From Eubacteriales bacterium (GTDB taxonomy: Bacteria > Bacillota > Clostridia > Lachnospirales > Lachnospiraceae), in NCBI GenBank assembly GCA_030533235.1, contig JAUNJN010000010.1, positions 1 to 58,138 of the forward strand: a stretch of 58,138 nucleotides of DNA, written 5' to 3'. Every line of letters begins with the position of its first letter. Positions within the stretch are counted from its first letter, which is position 1. Below are positions 17,813 to 26,680 of this stretch, one piece after another. A program made the translations under genes and the position numbers. The notes beneath the pieces are model-generated. The model was not told the DNA's origin and ran no database searches. It was given only the letters and a program-made list of their open reading frames with translations.

Positions 17813-17831
17813 ATTCTTGTTCTGATTTGAT

Positions 17832-19862
17832 TTATTTTGTAGCTGTCCAGGCACCGGTGCTATCGAGATAATAGTCGCCAACCCATGTATCGGACTTCAT
17901 GGCACCATCGTCTCCGAAGTAGTACCAGGTCCCCGCATCCTGTTGCCATCCTGTCAACATCCAGCCGGCTGCATCAAAGAAATACCATTCGTCGTTGATT
18001 AACTCCCAACCATTCTTAGCATAGCTGCCATCCGGATGTGAATACCACCATTTGTTGCTTGATTTTTTCCAGGTACCGAGGTAGCTGGCACCCTTGGAGG
18101 TTTTCTTTGCAACATAAGCACCGTCGGCGTTTACATAGTAATCGTTTTCGACCCATGTGCTTGTTGCAAGCTCACCCTTTTTGTTTGTATAGTACCAAAT
18201 GCCGTTCACGTCAAACCAACCGGTCTGCATCGAACCGCTGTCTGTCAGATAGTACCAGGTGTTACCATCGAGTAACCAGCCGGTTTTCATCCATCCGTCG
18301 GCATTAAAGTAATACCATTTGCTATTGATGCTCTCCCAGCCGGAGGTTGTATATGTACCGTCATCGTGGCAGAACCACCATTTACTGCCGGATTGTTTCC
18401 AGGTACCGCTTTTTTCCGGACCATGTGCCGGTGCTTCATCCTCCGGCATGTTTGGATCAACCTTATATGGATCCCATTCGCCGGTCGGTGACAGATAGCA
18501 ACCGTCGACCCATTCATCGAATGCCATCTTACCATCTTCCTTGAGATAGTAGTAATTTGAACCATCCTTCAACCATCCGGTTACCATGTACCCGTCCGCG
18601 TCAAAGTAGTAATAGTGATCGTTAATATATTGCCAACAGCTCTTTGCGTAGCTGCCGTCCGGAAGGAAGAGCCAGATGCCGTTTGCATCTTTGCAAAATA
18701 CCTTGCTGTTGATATCGTAACCCTCGATGTATGTGGTACGAGGGGTAACGATTGGACGGTAATCTGTATAGCCGAAATTCACATCTACAAAGTCTGTTCG
18801 TGACCCGCTGTCGTAGTTTTTGCCGTCCGGACGTTCGGTTGTACTGCTGCTTTGCCAAATGTCCACATTGATATCATCGGAATGACGGATGTCAAAGCGG
18901 GCAACCCATTTGTCATAATCGGAAAGCAACTCCATGTCGATGTAGTTTTTGTACCAGTCCTCGTTGCAGTAAATCATCGGTGTGTAACCGGCAGATGCAA
19001 TCTCATCACAAAATGCTTTTGCGATCAGCGCATTTTGTTCTTTGGAAAGCTTGCCCTGTGTGTTGGCATCCTCCATGTCGATTGCGACCGGATAGGAGAT
19101 CGTATGTCCCTGCATGCGTTCGATGACAAAACGTGCATCCAAAATTGCCTGTGAAACGGTGGTTGCGGTGCTGTAATAGTAAACGCCTGCAGCGATACCG
19201 ACCGCATTTGCACCGTCTACGTGTTTCTCGAAGAAGGAGTCCTTGTTGCCGTGGCTTTTGCTTGTGCCATATCCGGCGCGGACAAATGCGTAGTCAAAGC
19301 CTGCATCCTTGAAGGCCTGCCAGTCGATTTCATTTTGCCAGTAGGATACGTCAACACCCTTTATCGTATTCTCTTCAAAGGCGTTGTAATCAATCCATTT
19401 ACCGGTGCTCATGCCGAGATAATACCACTGGCCGTCATACTGTTGCCAGCCGGTCAGCATGTATCCGTCTTTGCCAAATAAATACCAGTTGCCATTGCCT
19501 AAAATGTCGGCTATGTATACCCATTCATCCTTGGCATAGCCGCCTGTGGTATATTCAAACCACCAACCGTCTGTATCCTGTCTCCATGTACCCGGTGTCG
19601 GTGTCGGAGGAATATCATCCGGATCTCCCTGCTCCGTATTTGGTCCGTTCGGGTTGATCGGAGGGACAACCGGATTTGTCGGAGGTGTTTCCGGATCCTG
19701 ATCATCAGGGTCTGCAGGTGCCTCTGTAGAAGTCTGATTGGTTGTCTGTGTGTTTGGTTCATCCGCAAACGCCGTTATGCTGCCTGTGCCTGTTGCAAGT
19801 AAAAGACTCATAAGCAGGCAGAGCCCATAGCGACTGCCGCGGTGTTTGATGTCTCGTCTCAT
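17832..19862 (-). CDS. Secreted GH25 lysozyme with choline-binding repeats
   Basis: About 676 residues. Signal peptide 1-35 (hydrophobic core ending TAFADE), a Pro/Asp/Thr linker to about 90, two choline-binding type repeats (about 90-160), a GH25 muramidase domain (about 165-370) with the GVDVSYWQ Asp and the YPVAIDMED acidic pair, then many more repeats of the GTWxxxGxxWYYF.DGxMxTGW type up to the C-terminus. GH25 enzymes cut the MurNAc-GlcNAc bond of peptidoglycan. The repeats should hold the enzyme on choline-bearing wall polymer, matching the nearby choline-activation genes. The start is the ATG of the signal peptide, with AAAGGGTG about 12 bases upstream; the frame is open further upstream without need. 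Confidence 0.88.
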   Translation of the reverse strand: MRRDIKHRGSRYGLCLLMSLLLATGTGSITAFADEPNTQTTNQTSTEAPADPDDQDPETPPTNPVVPPINPNGPNTEQGDPDDIPPTPTPGTWRQDTDGWWFEYTTGGYAKDEWVYIADILGNGNWYLFGKDGYMLTGWQQYDGQWYYLGMSTGKWIDYNAFEENTIKGVDVSYWQNEIDWQAFKDAGFDYAFVRAGYGTSKSHGNKDSFFEKHVDGANAVGIAAGVYYYSTATTVSQAILDARFVIERMQGHTISYPVAIDMEDANTQGKLSKEQNALIAKAFCDEIASAGYTPMIYCNEDWYKNYIDMELLSDYDKWVARFDIRHSDDINVDIWQSSSTTERPDGKNYDSGSRTDFVDVNFGYTDYRPIVTPRTTYIEGYDINSKVFCKDANGIWLFLPDGSYAKSCWQYINDHYYYFDADGYMVTGWLKDGSNYYYLKEDGKMAFDEWVDGCYLSPTGEWDPYKVDPNMPEDEAPAHGPEKSGTWKQSGSKWWFCHDDGTYTTSGWESINSKWYYFNADGWMKTGWLLDGNTWYYLTDSGSMQTGWFDVNGIWYYTNKKGELATSTWVENDYYVNADGAYVAKKTSKGASYLGTWKKSSNKWWYSHPDGSYAKNGWELINDEWYFFDAAGWMLTGWQQDAGTWYYFGDDGAMKSDTWVGDYYLDSTGAWTATK

Positions 19863-19907
19863 AATGCGTCCATTCACCCTTTCTATTTTTTCTTCATTCG
19901 GATTCTT

Positions 19908-19936
19908 ATTATAACGGATAGCGGGATAAAAATCAA
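19908..19936 (-). promoter_or_regulatory. Sigma-A promoter of the GH25 lysozyme gene
   Basis: On the minus strand TTGATT (19936-19931) and a perfect TATAAT (19913-19908) with a 17-base spacer, about 45 bases before the start codon. The rest of the gap up to 20098 shows no gene; the promoter of the divergent glycosyltransferase gene was not identified. Confidence 0.7.
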
Positions 19937-20098
19937 ATGTTGTCATATAATGGTAAATGATGAACCGAACGGCAAATGCGCGAAATTGGCTCTTCCTTTT
20001 CTATAGCAAATACGATATACTTACATTGGTTTGAGTGTACGCGTTCCCTTGGTGATGAAAGCGTATGTTTTCGTAATAAATGAGAGGAATCGAGCAGT

Positions 20099-21913
20099 AT
20101 GTCAAGGAGAATAATCGATCTTATAAAAATTAAGAATTTCAAAAAAGGAATTACCATTATCAAAACCTATGGGTTTAAAGTATTTTTTTCAAAGCTGTTC
20201 GGCATTCTGAGATATAAAAGTGACTATAAATACAATGCCTGGCGCAAGGCAAATCAGGTACGGGAAGCGGAGCTTGAAAGTCAGAGAAGGACGGAGTTTT
20301 CGTATGAACCGACAATCAGTATTATTGTGCCGACTTATAATACACCGGAGCGATTTTTAAGGGAAATGATAGAGTGTGTTCAGGCACAGACGTATACGAA
20401 GTGGGAGCTTTGTATTGCGGATGGAAGTACTGACACAAAGACATATCCGTTGATCGAAACCTATTGTGAAGCGGATGCCCGGATTAAACTTAAGAAGCTT
20501 GATAAAAATTACGGTATTTCGGGAAATACAAATGAGGCGCTTGCAATGGCTACGGGTGACTATGTTGCATTGTTTGATCATGATGATTTACTGACGCCGG
20601 ATGCGCTTTATTATGTTGTTGAGGCATTGAATGAACCCGGGGAAACAGGCACGTATGATGTCCTGTATACGGACGAGGATCGCATTTCTGCCAACGGAAA
20701 AAAACACATGGATCCTTTCTTTAAACCGGATTTTAGTATTGATTTTTTGCGTACACACAATTATATTACCCATTTTTTTGTTGTGAAAAGGACACTGCTT
20801 GATCAGGTGGGCGGTTTTGATGCAACCTATGACGGTGCACAGGATTATGATTTGATATTCCGGTGCACGGAGGCAGCGGAGCGTATAAAGCATATTCCGA
20901 GGATTGTTTATCATTGGCGTTCGCATAAGAATTCCACGGCAGGTAATCCGGAGAGTAAGCTCTATGCCTTTGAGGCAGGGAAGAGGGCTTTGGAGGCGCA
21001 TCTTAAGCGGCAGGGCTTAGAAGCGACGGTTTCTCATACGGATATGTGGGGTGTTTATGATGTACGGTATGCTACCCCGGGAAATCCGCTCATTTCGATC
21101 ATTATTCCGAATAAGGACCACATCGAGGATCTTGATAAGTGTGTGCAGTCCATTTACGAAAAGAGCTCTTATCGCGAATTTGAGTTTATTGTTGTGGAAA
21201 ATAATAGTGAGGAGCAAAAGACGTTTGACTATTATAAAAAGATGGAAGCAAGGCACGACAATTTTCACGTCGTTTATTGGAAGGGTATTTTCAATTATTC
21301 TGCCATCAATAATTTCGGTGCGGAGCATGCAAAGGGTGATTTTCTGTTGCTCCTTAATAATGATACCGAGTTAATTGCACCGGATTCGCTTTCAAGGATG
21401 CTTGGTATCTGTATGCGGGAGGATGTCGGTATCGTCGGGGCTAAGCTTTATTATCCGGACGATACGATTCAGCATGCGGGTGTCGTGCTTGGATTTGGCG
21501 GGTATGCCGGACATGTATTTCACGGTTACAGCAAAGATAATTACGGATATATGCTACGTGCGGTTGTGACAAATAATTTTAGCGCCGTAACAGCAGCATG
21601 CCTTATGACAAAACGGGATGTGTTTGATTCCGTTGGCGGGCTTACGGAGGCGTTTGTTGTTGCATGCAATGATGTGGATTATTGCTTAAAGGTGCGTAAA
21701 AGACAAAAGCTGGTTGTATTTTGTGCCGAGTCTGAATGGTACCATTATGAGTCAAAATCACGTGGCTATGAGGACACGCCGGAGAAGAAAAAGCGGTTCG
21801 ACGGCGAAGTCGCAAGATTTCGCGATTTGTGGGCGGATGTTGTGGATGCCGGTGACCCTTATTACAATCCGAATTTTTCGGTTCAGTATGAGCCGTTTAA
21901 GTTGAAGGTATAG
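20099..21913 (+). CDS. Two-domain family 2 glycosyltransferase
   Basis: 604 residues. An N-terminal part of about 55 residues is followed by two GT2 domains. The first (about 60-310) starts TISIIVPTYNTPERFLREM and has ALFDHDDLLTPDAL and TDEDR as the donor/metal sites. The second (about 320-585) starts PLISIIIPNKDHIEDLDKCV, with LLLLNNDTELI as its DXD-like site. Such tandem enzymes typically extend rhamnan or other surface polysaccharide chains on the cytoplasmic side. Donor sugars cannot be inferred. The ATG lies after GAGAGGA. It is followed after 26 bases by the DUF2142 gene, probably in the same operon. Confidence 0.85.
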   Translation: MSRRIIDLIKIKNFKKGITIIKTYGFKVFFSKLFGILRYKSDYKYNAWRKANQVREAELESQRRTEFSYEPTISIIVPTYNTPERFLREMIECVQAQTYTKWELCIADGSTDTKTYPLIETYCEADARIKLKKLDKNYGISGNTNEALAMATGDYVALFDHDDLLTPDALYYVVEALNEPGETGTYDVLYTDEDRISANGKKHMDPFFKPDFSIDFLRTHNYITHFFVVKRTLLDQVGGFDATYDGAQDYDLIFRCTEAAERIKHIPRIVYHWRSHKNSTAGNPESKLYAFEAGKRALEAHLKRQGLEATVSHTDMWGVYDVRYATPGNPLISIIIPNKDHIEDLDKCVQSIYEKSSYREFEFIVVENNSEEQKTFDYYKKMEARHDNFHVVYWKGIFNYSAINNFGAEHAKGDFLLLLNNDTELIAPDSLSRMLGICMREDVGIVGAKLYYPDDTIQHAGVVLGFGGYAGHVFHGYSKDNYGYMLRAVVTNNFSAVTAACLMTKRDVFDSVGGLTEAFVVACNDVDYCLKVRKRQKLVVFCAESEWYHYESKSRGYEDTPEKKKRFDGEVARFRDLWADVVDAGDPYYNPNFSVQYEPFKLKV

Positions 21914-21939
21914 ACAGGAATAACAGATGGAGGAGCAAG

Positions 21940-23901
21940 GTGAAGATTAACGTTCAGTTATCCGAGGAACAGAAGGTAAAAGTAAAGCAGCTTGGCATCA
22001 GGCTTGCAATTTTGGTTGGAGTGGCGCTTCTGGCAGCCGTTTTTGTAGAGCTGGTATTTAATTTTAAACGAATACGAATCGGTTCCGAGGCAAGAAAAAC
22101 GGTGGATATCACGGCAGAGGATGTGGAGTTGATTGGGTTTATGAGACAGGGTGATACGTTTATAACGACGGGAGAGGAAAACCGACTGATCATTCGTAAA
22201 TCAAGTGCGTATACGCGAAAGATTGCCTATGACTGTTCTGTCGGACGTGACTTTTATGCACGTATTTATGCGTATCAGACACCGGTTGGTGCGGAACAGC
22301 CTGTTTTTACGGAATATGTCGATCGAAATAATCTTTGTATTTATCATTCGGAACAGTGGATTTCGACAGGTTTTGACCATTTGGAACTCTCGTTTGAGTA
22401 CTATGACGAGGGCGAGAAAGAAATGAAGCCGATTGCGGGACTTGAAATCAGCGATATTTCCTATGTTAATCGTATTGATTTCAATGCGCGGCGTATGTGG
22501 CTTGTGTTTATGTTCGTTGCCCTTATTATGTTCATGGTCTTTTGGGGAGAGCTTCTTGTAAGGCGTATTGAGATTGGATTTGTGGCAGCAGCGCTTGGCA
22601 TCGGTCTTGTTATGGTATTTGGCTTTCCGCGCTACAAGATTTCCTGGGATGAGGAGGCGCATTTCTTAGGAGCGTACCGAATGGGTATCGGAACGGATGT
22701 TGTCATGACGCCGGAGGTGGATTACTATGGCGATGCAAATCGTGTGGCAAGTCTGTTCTATCCGATGGCGGAGGTTGAGTTTGGACAGTTTCAGGAGTTT
22801 CTGAATGCGAGTCGGATCTATGATAAGACGGATCCGGATAATTATGTCATAAAGAGCGGACTTGGAAGACTGTCGGATGTCGGTCATATCGCACCTTCCA
22901 TCGGAATTCAGATCGGACGTATTTTCCATCTGCCGCTCGGATACTTGTATCTGCTTGGCAAGCTTACAAATCTTTTGATGTATGTGGGGATTACCTACCT
23001 TGCCATCCGTCATATGCGAATCGGAAAGGGTATTATGACGGTGCTTGCGCTTATGCCTACGGTCTTGTTCCAGGCGACAGCGTACACGTATGATGCAACT
23101 GCAAATGCATTTATGTTCCTTGCTATGTCATATTTGTTTACGGCGATTGTCGATAAGGATACTGTATTTGACGTAAAGCAGTGCGCGGTTGTTGCAGGTG
23201 GTATCGCCGTTGCTTCGTGTGTGCGTGTCGTATATGCACCGATGATTTTACTTTTGCTGTTTGTGCCAAAGGAACGTTTTAAGAGCAAAAAGAGTTGGGC
23301 TGTCATCAAAGGAGGATTGCTGGCTGTTTGTGTAATCGGTGCTGCCGGTCTGCTATATGTAGCCACACATAGTGAAGGAATCGAGGCTGATATCCGAGGC
23401 GGTGCTGTAAGCGTCAGCGGACAGATTTCCTATATCATGCAAAATCCGATTGCCTACGGGAAGATGGTTGTCAAATACATTTGGGAGCAGCTTGGTGATT
23501 ACACGATTGGATACAGTACGTTAGGGCAGTTTGCGCATTTGCGAGGCTTCCCGTACAGCTTTGTGATTTATGTTGTGATGCTGTTCTTTATCTTTACGGA
23601 TACAACAGATGTTGACCTTAAGTGGTATACAAGAATTGGTGTTGCGATTGTACTTTTGGGTACTACAGTCGGGATCTGGTCCTCGATGTATATTTTCTTT
23701 ACGCCGGTTGGTGCAGATTGGATCGGCGGCGTGCAGGGGCGTTACTTTACCCCACTTTTAATTCCGTTGTATTTGTTGTTTAATACAAGGTATATCAAAA
23801 ATGAGATTCCAAAACGTGTGTACAATACGATGTGTGTAATGGTACCGATATTCATCACGTCCGGAATGACGTTTGTACTAATGACAGTTTTAGGTTCGTA
23901 A
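21940..23901 (+). CDS. DUF2142 polytopic membrane protein
   Basis: 653 residues. One N-terminal membrane helix, an extracytoplasmic beta domain (about 40-180), then about ten or eleven membrane helices. The loop WDEEAHFLGAYRMG is a hallmark of DUF2142 proteins, which resemble GT-C glycosyltransferases that use lipid-linked sugars and are found in surface polysaccharide loci. The acidic pair in that first outside loop would be the catalytic centre by analogy. The start is GTG 21940 with GGAGG nine bases upstream. It is the last gene before a strong terminator. Confidence 0.8.
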   Translation: MKINVQLSEEQKVKVKQLGIRLAILVGVALLAAVFVELVFNFKRIRIGSEARKTVDITAEDVELIGFMRQGDTFITTGEENRLIIRKSSAYTRKIAYDCSVGRDFYARIYAYQTPVGAEQPVFTEYVDRNNLCIYHSEQWISTGFDHLELSFEYYDEGEKEMKPIAGLEISDISYVNRIDFNARRMWLVFMFVALIMFMVFWGELLVRRIEIGFVAAALGIGLVMVFGFPRYKISWDEEAHFLGAYRMGIGTDVVMTPEVDYYGDANRVASLFYPMAEVEFGQFQEFLNASRIYDKTDPDNYVIKSGLGRLSDVGHIAPSIGIQIGRIFHLPLGYLYLLGKLTNLLMYVGITYLAIRHMRIGKGIMTVLALMPTVLFQATAYTYDATANAFMFLAMSYLFTAIVDKDTVFDVKQCAVVAGGIAVASCVRVVYAPMILLLLFVPKERFKSKKSWAVIKGGLLAVCVIGAAGLLYVATHSEGIEADIRGGAVSVSGQISYIMQNPIAYGKMVVKYIWEQLGDYTIGYSTLGQFAHLRGFPYSFVIYVVMLFFIFTDTTDVDLKWYTRIGVAIVLLGTTVGIWSSMYIFFTPVGADWIGGVQGRYFTPLLIPLYLLFNTRYIKNEIPKRVYNTMCVMVPIFITSGMTFVLMTVLGS

Positions 23902-23937
23902 CATGTATGAAAACATGTAATAATAAAAATTAAGCGA

Positions 23938-23988
23938 AAAAGCGTAGAAATTGTAATTTTAGGGTTGCAATTTCTGCGCTTTTGTTTT
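23938..23988 (+). terminator. Intrinsic terminator after the DUF2142 gene
   Basis: A 19-bp stem with two G-U pairs, AAAAGCG...TTGTAA (23938-23956) against TTGCAA...CGCTTTT (23965-23983), eight-base loop, followed by GTTTTAT. It isolates the following LicA/LicC gene. Confidence 0.85.
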
Positions 23989-24023
23989 ATATTGTGTTCA
24001 TAAAATAAAAAAGAGGCGAGTAC

Positions 24024-25775
24024 ATGAACATATATGAAATGAATTTGCTGAACATGGTTGCGGCACAACCTTATATGAATCAAAGAAGTCTGGCGAAGGA
24101 CAGTGGATATTCACTTGGAATTGTAAATCGTTCCCTGAAAACTCTGACGGATGAAGGATACCTGGATGAGGACAGACGTCTGACGGGCAAAGCGAAAAAG
24201 TGCCTGAATGACAGTAAGCCACGGCGCGCTGTCATTTTGGCGGCCGGAGTCGGTATGCGTATGGTGCCGATTAATATGGAATCACCAAAGGCGTTGCTCG
24301 AGGTAAAGGGGGAACGGCTGATTGAACGTATGATCAGACATCTGCACGAGGTTTCGGTGACGGATATCTCAGTTGTTGTCGGATTTATGAAGGAAAAGTT
24401 TGAGTATTTGATCGATGAGTTCGGTGTTGATTTGATTGTCAATCCGGATTATGCAAAGAAAAACAATTTGCACTCTCTTGCGCTTGTGTCGGGACGGCTT
24501 GAAAACAGTTATATTATCCCGTGTGATGTATGGTGTGAACAAAATCCGTTTCGTGAATACGAGATGTATTCCTGGTATATGGTGACAGATGAGATGTCTT
24601 ATGCAAGTGATGTGCGTATTAATCGTAAGCAGGAGCTTGCAAAGATTTCAAAAACAGCTGAGGGAAACCGCATGATCGGAATCAGTTACATAGACAGACA
24701 GGATGCAGGGAAGCTGTGTGAACGGCTACAGGAACTTGACCGTCTCGGAAATGAAGAGTTGTTTTGGGAGGATGCGGCTTATGTCGAAGATAAGCTGATG
24801 TTTTCCGCCAGAGTAATTCCGGCAGGTCAGGCGGTAGAAATTAATACGTTCGAACAGCTCCGCGAGATGGATGGTGAATCAAGACATCTTAAGTCTGATG
24901 CGATCAGGGTTGTTGCAGATGCCCTGCATGTTCCGGAGGATGAAATCGTTGATATCGAGGTGCTGAAGAAGGGGATGACGAACCGCTCATTTTCCTTTGT
25001 GTGCCGTGGAAAAAAATATATTATGCGTATTCCGGGCGAGGGAACAGAGCAGCTGATAAATCGGAAACAAGAGGCCAAGGTGTATCAGGTCATTGCGGGG
25101 AAGGGACTTTGTGATGATCCGGTGTATATCAACGCAGAGAATGGCTATAAGCTGACTGCATTTCTGGATGGTGTCCGTGTGTGCGATGCGGACGATCCGG
25201 AAGACTTGAAGAAATGCATGACAATGCTTCGTTCGTTCCATGATATGAAGCTTTCGGTCGGACACACCTTTGATATTTTTGGGCAGATGGAGTTTTACGA
25301 AACGCTCTGGAACGGAAAACCGTCTGTTTATGATGATTATCTTACAACAAAGCGGCATGTGTTATCGTTAAAGCCTTTTATTGAGGCAAATGCAAAGCCG
25401 TTTGTTTTGACACATATTGATGCAAATCAGGATAATTTTTTGTTTTTTGATAAGGGGAATGAAACCGGATTGCAGCTGATGGATTGGGAATATGCAGGTA
25501 TGCAGGATCCGGATGTCGATCTTGCCATGTTTTGTATTTATTCGATGTATAACCGTAAGCAGGTTGATCGATTGATTGACATTTATTATGAGGGTGCATG
25601 TGATGAGGTGACCCGGACAAAAATCTATTGCTACATTGCGGTGTGCGGACTGCTTTGGAGCAACTGGTGTGAGTATAAGAGTGTGCTTGGGGTTGAGTTT
25701 GGCGAGTATAGCTTGCGCCAGTATCGGTTTGCAAAGGAATATTATAAGATTGTTGAGGAGCGAGTTCATGCATAA
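24024..25775 (+). CDS. HTH-LicC-LicA fusion: choline kinase and cytidylyltransferase with DNA-binding domain
   Basis: 583 residues in three parts. Residues 1-65 form a winged helix-turn-helix (RSLAKDSGYSLGIVNRSLKT, then a wing). Residues 68-290 are a LicC-like nucleotidyltransferase with LAAGVGMRMVPINMESPKALLEV trimmed to its core LAAGVGMRM, a KKNNLHSL site and IIPCDVW. Residues 295-583 are a LicA/choline kinase-type phosphotransferase: THIDANQDN (His464, Asp466, Asn) and the metal loop MDWEYAGMQDP (Asp487). Together they would convert choline to phosphocholine and then to CDP-choline in the cytoplasm. The helix-turn-helix suggests self-regulation by pathway flux. GAGGCGAG precedes the ATG. 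Confidence 0.85.
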   Translation: MNIYEMNLLNMVAAQPYMNQRSLAKDSGYSLGIVNRSLKTLTDEGYLDEDRRLTGKAKKCLNDSKPRRAVILAAGVGMRMVPINMESPKALLEVKGERLIERMIRHLHEVSVTDISVVVGFMKEKFEYLIDEFGVDLIVNPDYAKKNNLHSLALVSGRLENSYIIPCDVWCEQNPFREYEMYSWYMVTDEMSYASDVRINRKQELAKISKTAEGNRMIGISYIDRQDAGKLCERLQELDRLGNEELFWEDAAYVEDKLMFSARVIPAGQAVEINTFEQLREMDGESRHLKSDAIRVVADALHVPEDEIVDIEVLKKGMTNRSFSFVCRGKKYIMRIPGEGTEQLINRKQEAKVYQVIAGKGLCDDPVYINAENGYKLTAFLDGVRVCDADDPEDLKKCMTMLRSFHDMKLSVGHTFDIFGQMEFYETLWNGKPSVYDDYLTTKRHVLSLKPFIEANAKPFVLTHIDANQDNFLFFDKGNETGLQLMDWEYAGMQDPDVDLAMFCIYSMYNRKQVDRLIDIYYEGACDEVTRTKIYCYIAVCGLLWSNWCEYKSVLGVEFGEYSLRQYRFAKEYYKIVEERVHA

Positions 25776-26160
25776 GGTAAAACAGGCTGTCATCATGGCA
25801 GCAGGCTTTGGCAACCGCATGAAGCCGGTCACGCTCGAGACACCGAAGCCGCTTATAAAAGTGAATGGTGTGCGAATGATTGATACGGTCATTCAGGCGT
25901 TGCATAAAAACGGAATTAAGGAAATTTATGTTGTTGTCGGGTATTTGAAGGAAAAGTTTCAAACGCTTGAGGCAGAATATGAGGGACTTACATTAATTGA
26001 GAATCCGTACTATGAAACCTGTAACAATATCAGCTCATTATATGTTGCGAAAGAGCATCTGGAGGATGCGATGATTTTGGCTGGACAAAAAACGGAGAGC
26101 ATATCGCTGCATGGTACTATTTTCTGGGAGACGGCAAGGCGGCTGACGGTTGGAAATTGA
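25768..26160 (+). pseudogene. Truncated LicC-like nucleotidyltransferase fragment
   Basis: The start ATG overlaps the stop of the upstream fusion gene, with GAGGAG upstream, so the original gene was translationally coupled. Residues 1 to about 103 are a clear LicC-like N-terminus: MAAGFGNRMKPVTLETPKPL, KVNGVRMID, then the NNISSLYVAKEHLEDAMIL region. Immediately after this, at about 26076-26080, similarity stops and the frame reads out-of-frame choline-binding-repeat DNA until TGA at 26158. The catalytic metal site and the C-terminal half are gone, so it cannot be active. Likely a deletion scar. Confidence 0.75.
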
Positions 26161-26609
26161 TTGGCGGCACCTGGTATTATTTTGAGGATGGTTATATGCT
26201 GTCTGATACGGTGGTTGATGGCTACTATTTGGATAAAAGCGGTGCGTACCGGGAAGAACTTTCCGATGCATATCAAACGAAAGGCACTTGGAAACGTTAT
26301 GGAACGAGATGGTGTTATCAGCTGGCAAACGGCAATTTCGTAAGAAATGGTCGTAATCAGATTGACGGTACATGGTATTGCTTTGATGCGGAGGGATATA
26401 TGCGAACCGGCTGGGTTCAGGAAGGAAATAGCTGGTTTTACTTTATGTCAGATGGCAGTGCAGCAACCGGTTGGGTGTTGATTGGCGGTACGTGGTATTA
26501 TTTTGACCGAACCGGATATATGTACAGTGACACGGTTGTGGATGGATATTATTTGAATTCGGATGGGGCATGGGTTCCGGGCGGACCAACGTATGCGATG
26601 GAATTCTAA
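26079..26609 (+). pseudogene. C-terminal remnant of a choline-binding protein
   Basis: The frame is shifted by one base relative to the LicC fragment. From 26079 it reads GWTKNGEH, WYYFLGDGKAADGW, LIGGTWYYFEDGYM and so on to 26609: about eight choline-binding/glucan-binding-type repeats ending in a normal tail. There is no signal peptide, no catalytic domain and no ribosome site; the first possible start (TTG 26157) is inside a repeat. Two internal blocks share the pattern IGGTWYYF plus SDTVVDGYYL. It is the tail of a lost secreted protein joined to licC. Confidence 0.7.
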
Positions 26610-26680
26610 ATGAAGAAAGTGATGTTTGTGATGATGTCGATGACATAACCACGAGAGCATAATGAAGAAAAGGAGATTAT

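Noticed and set aside
26157-26609. Independent gene for a small choline-binding protein
   Set aside because: Its only start is a TTG inside a repeat, with no ribosome site or signal peptide, and the repeat pattern continues upstream to 26079. It is better read as a remnant.
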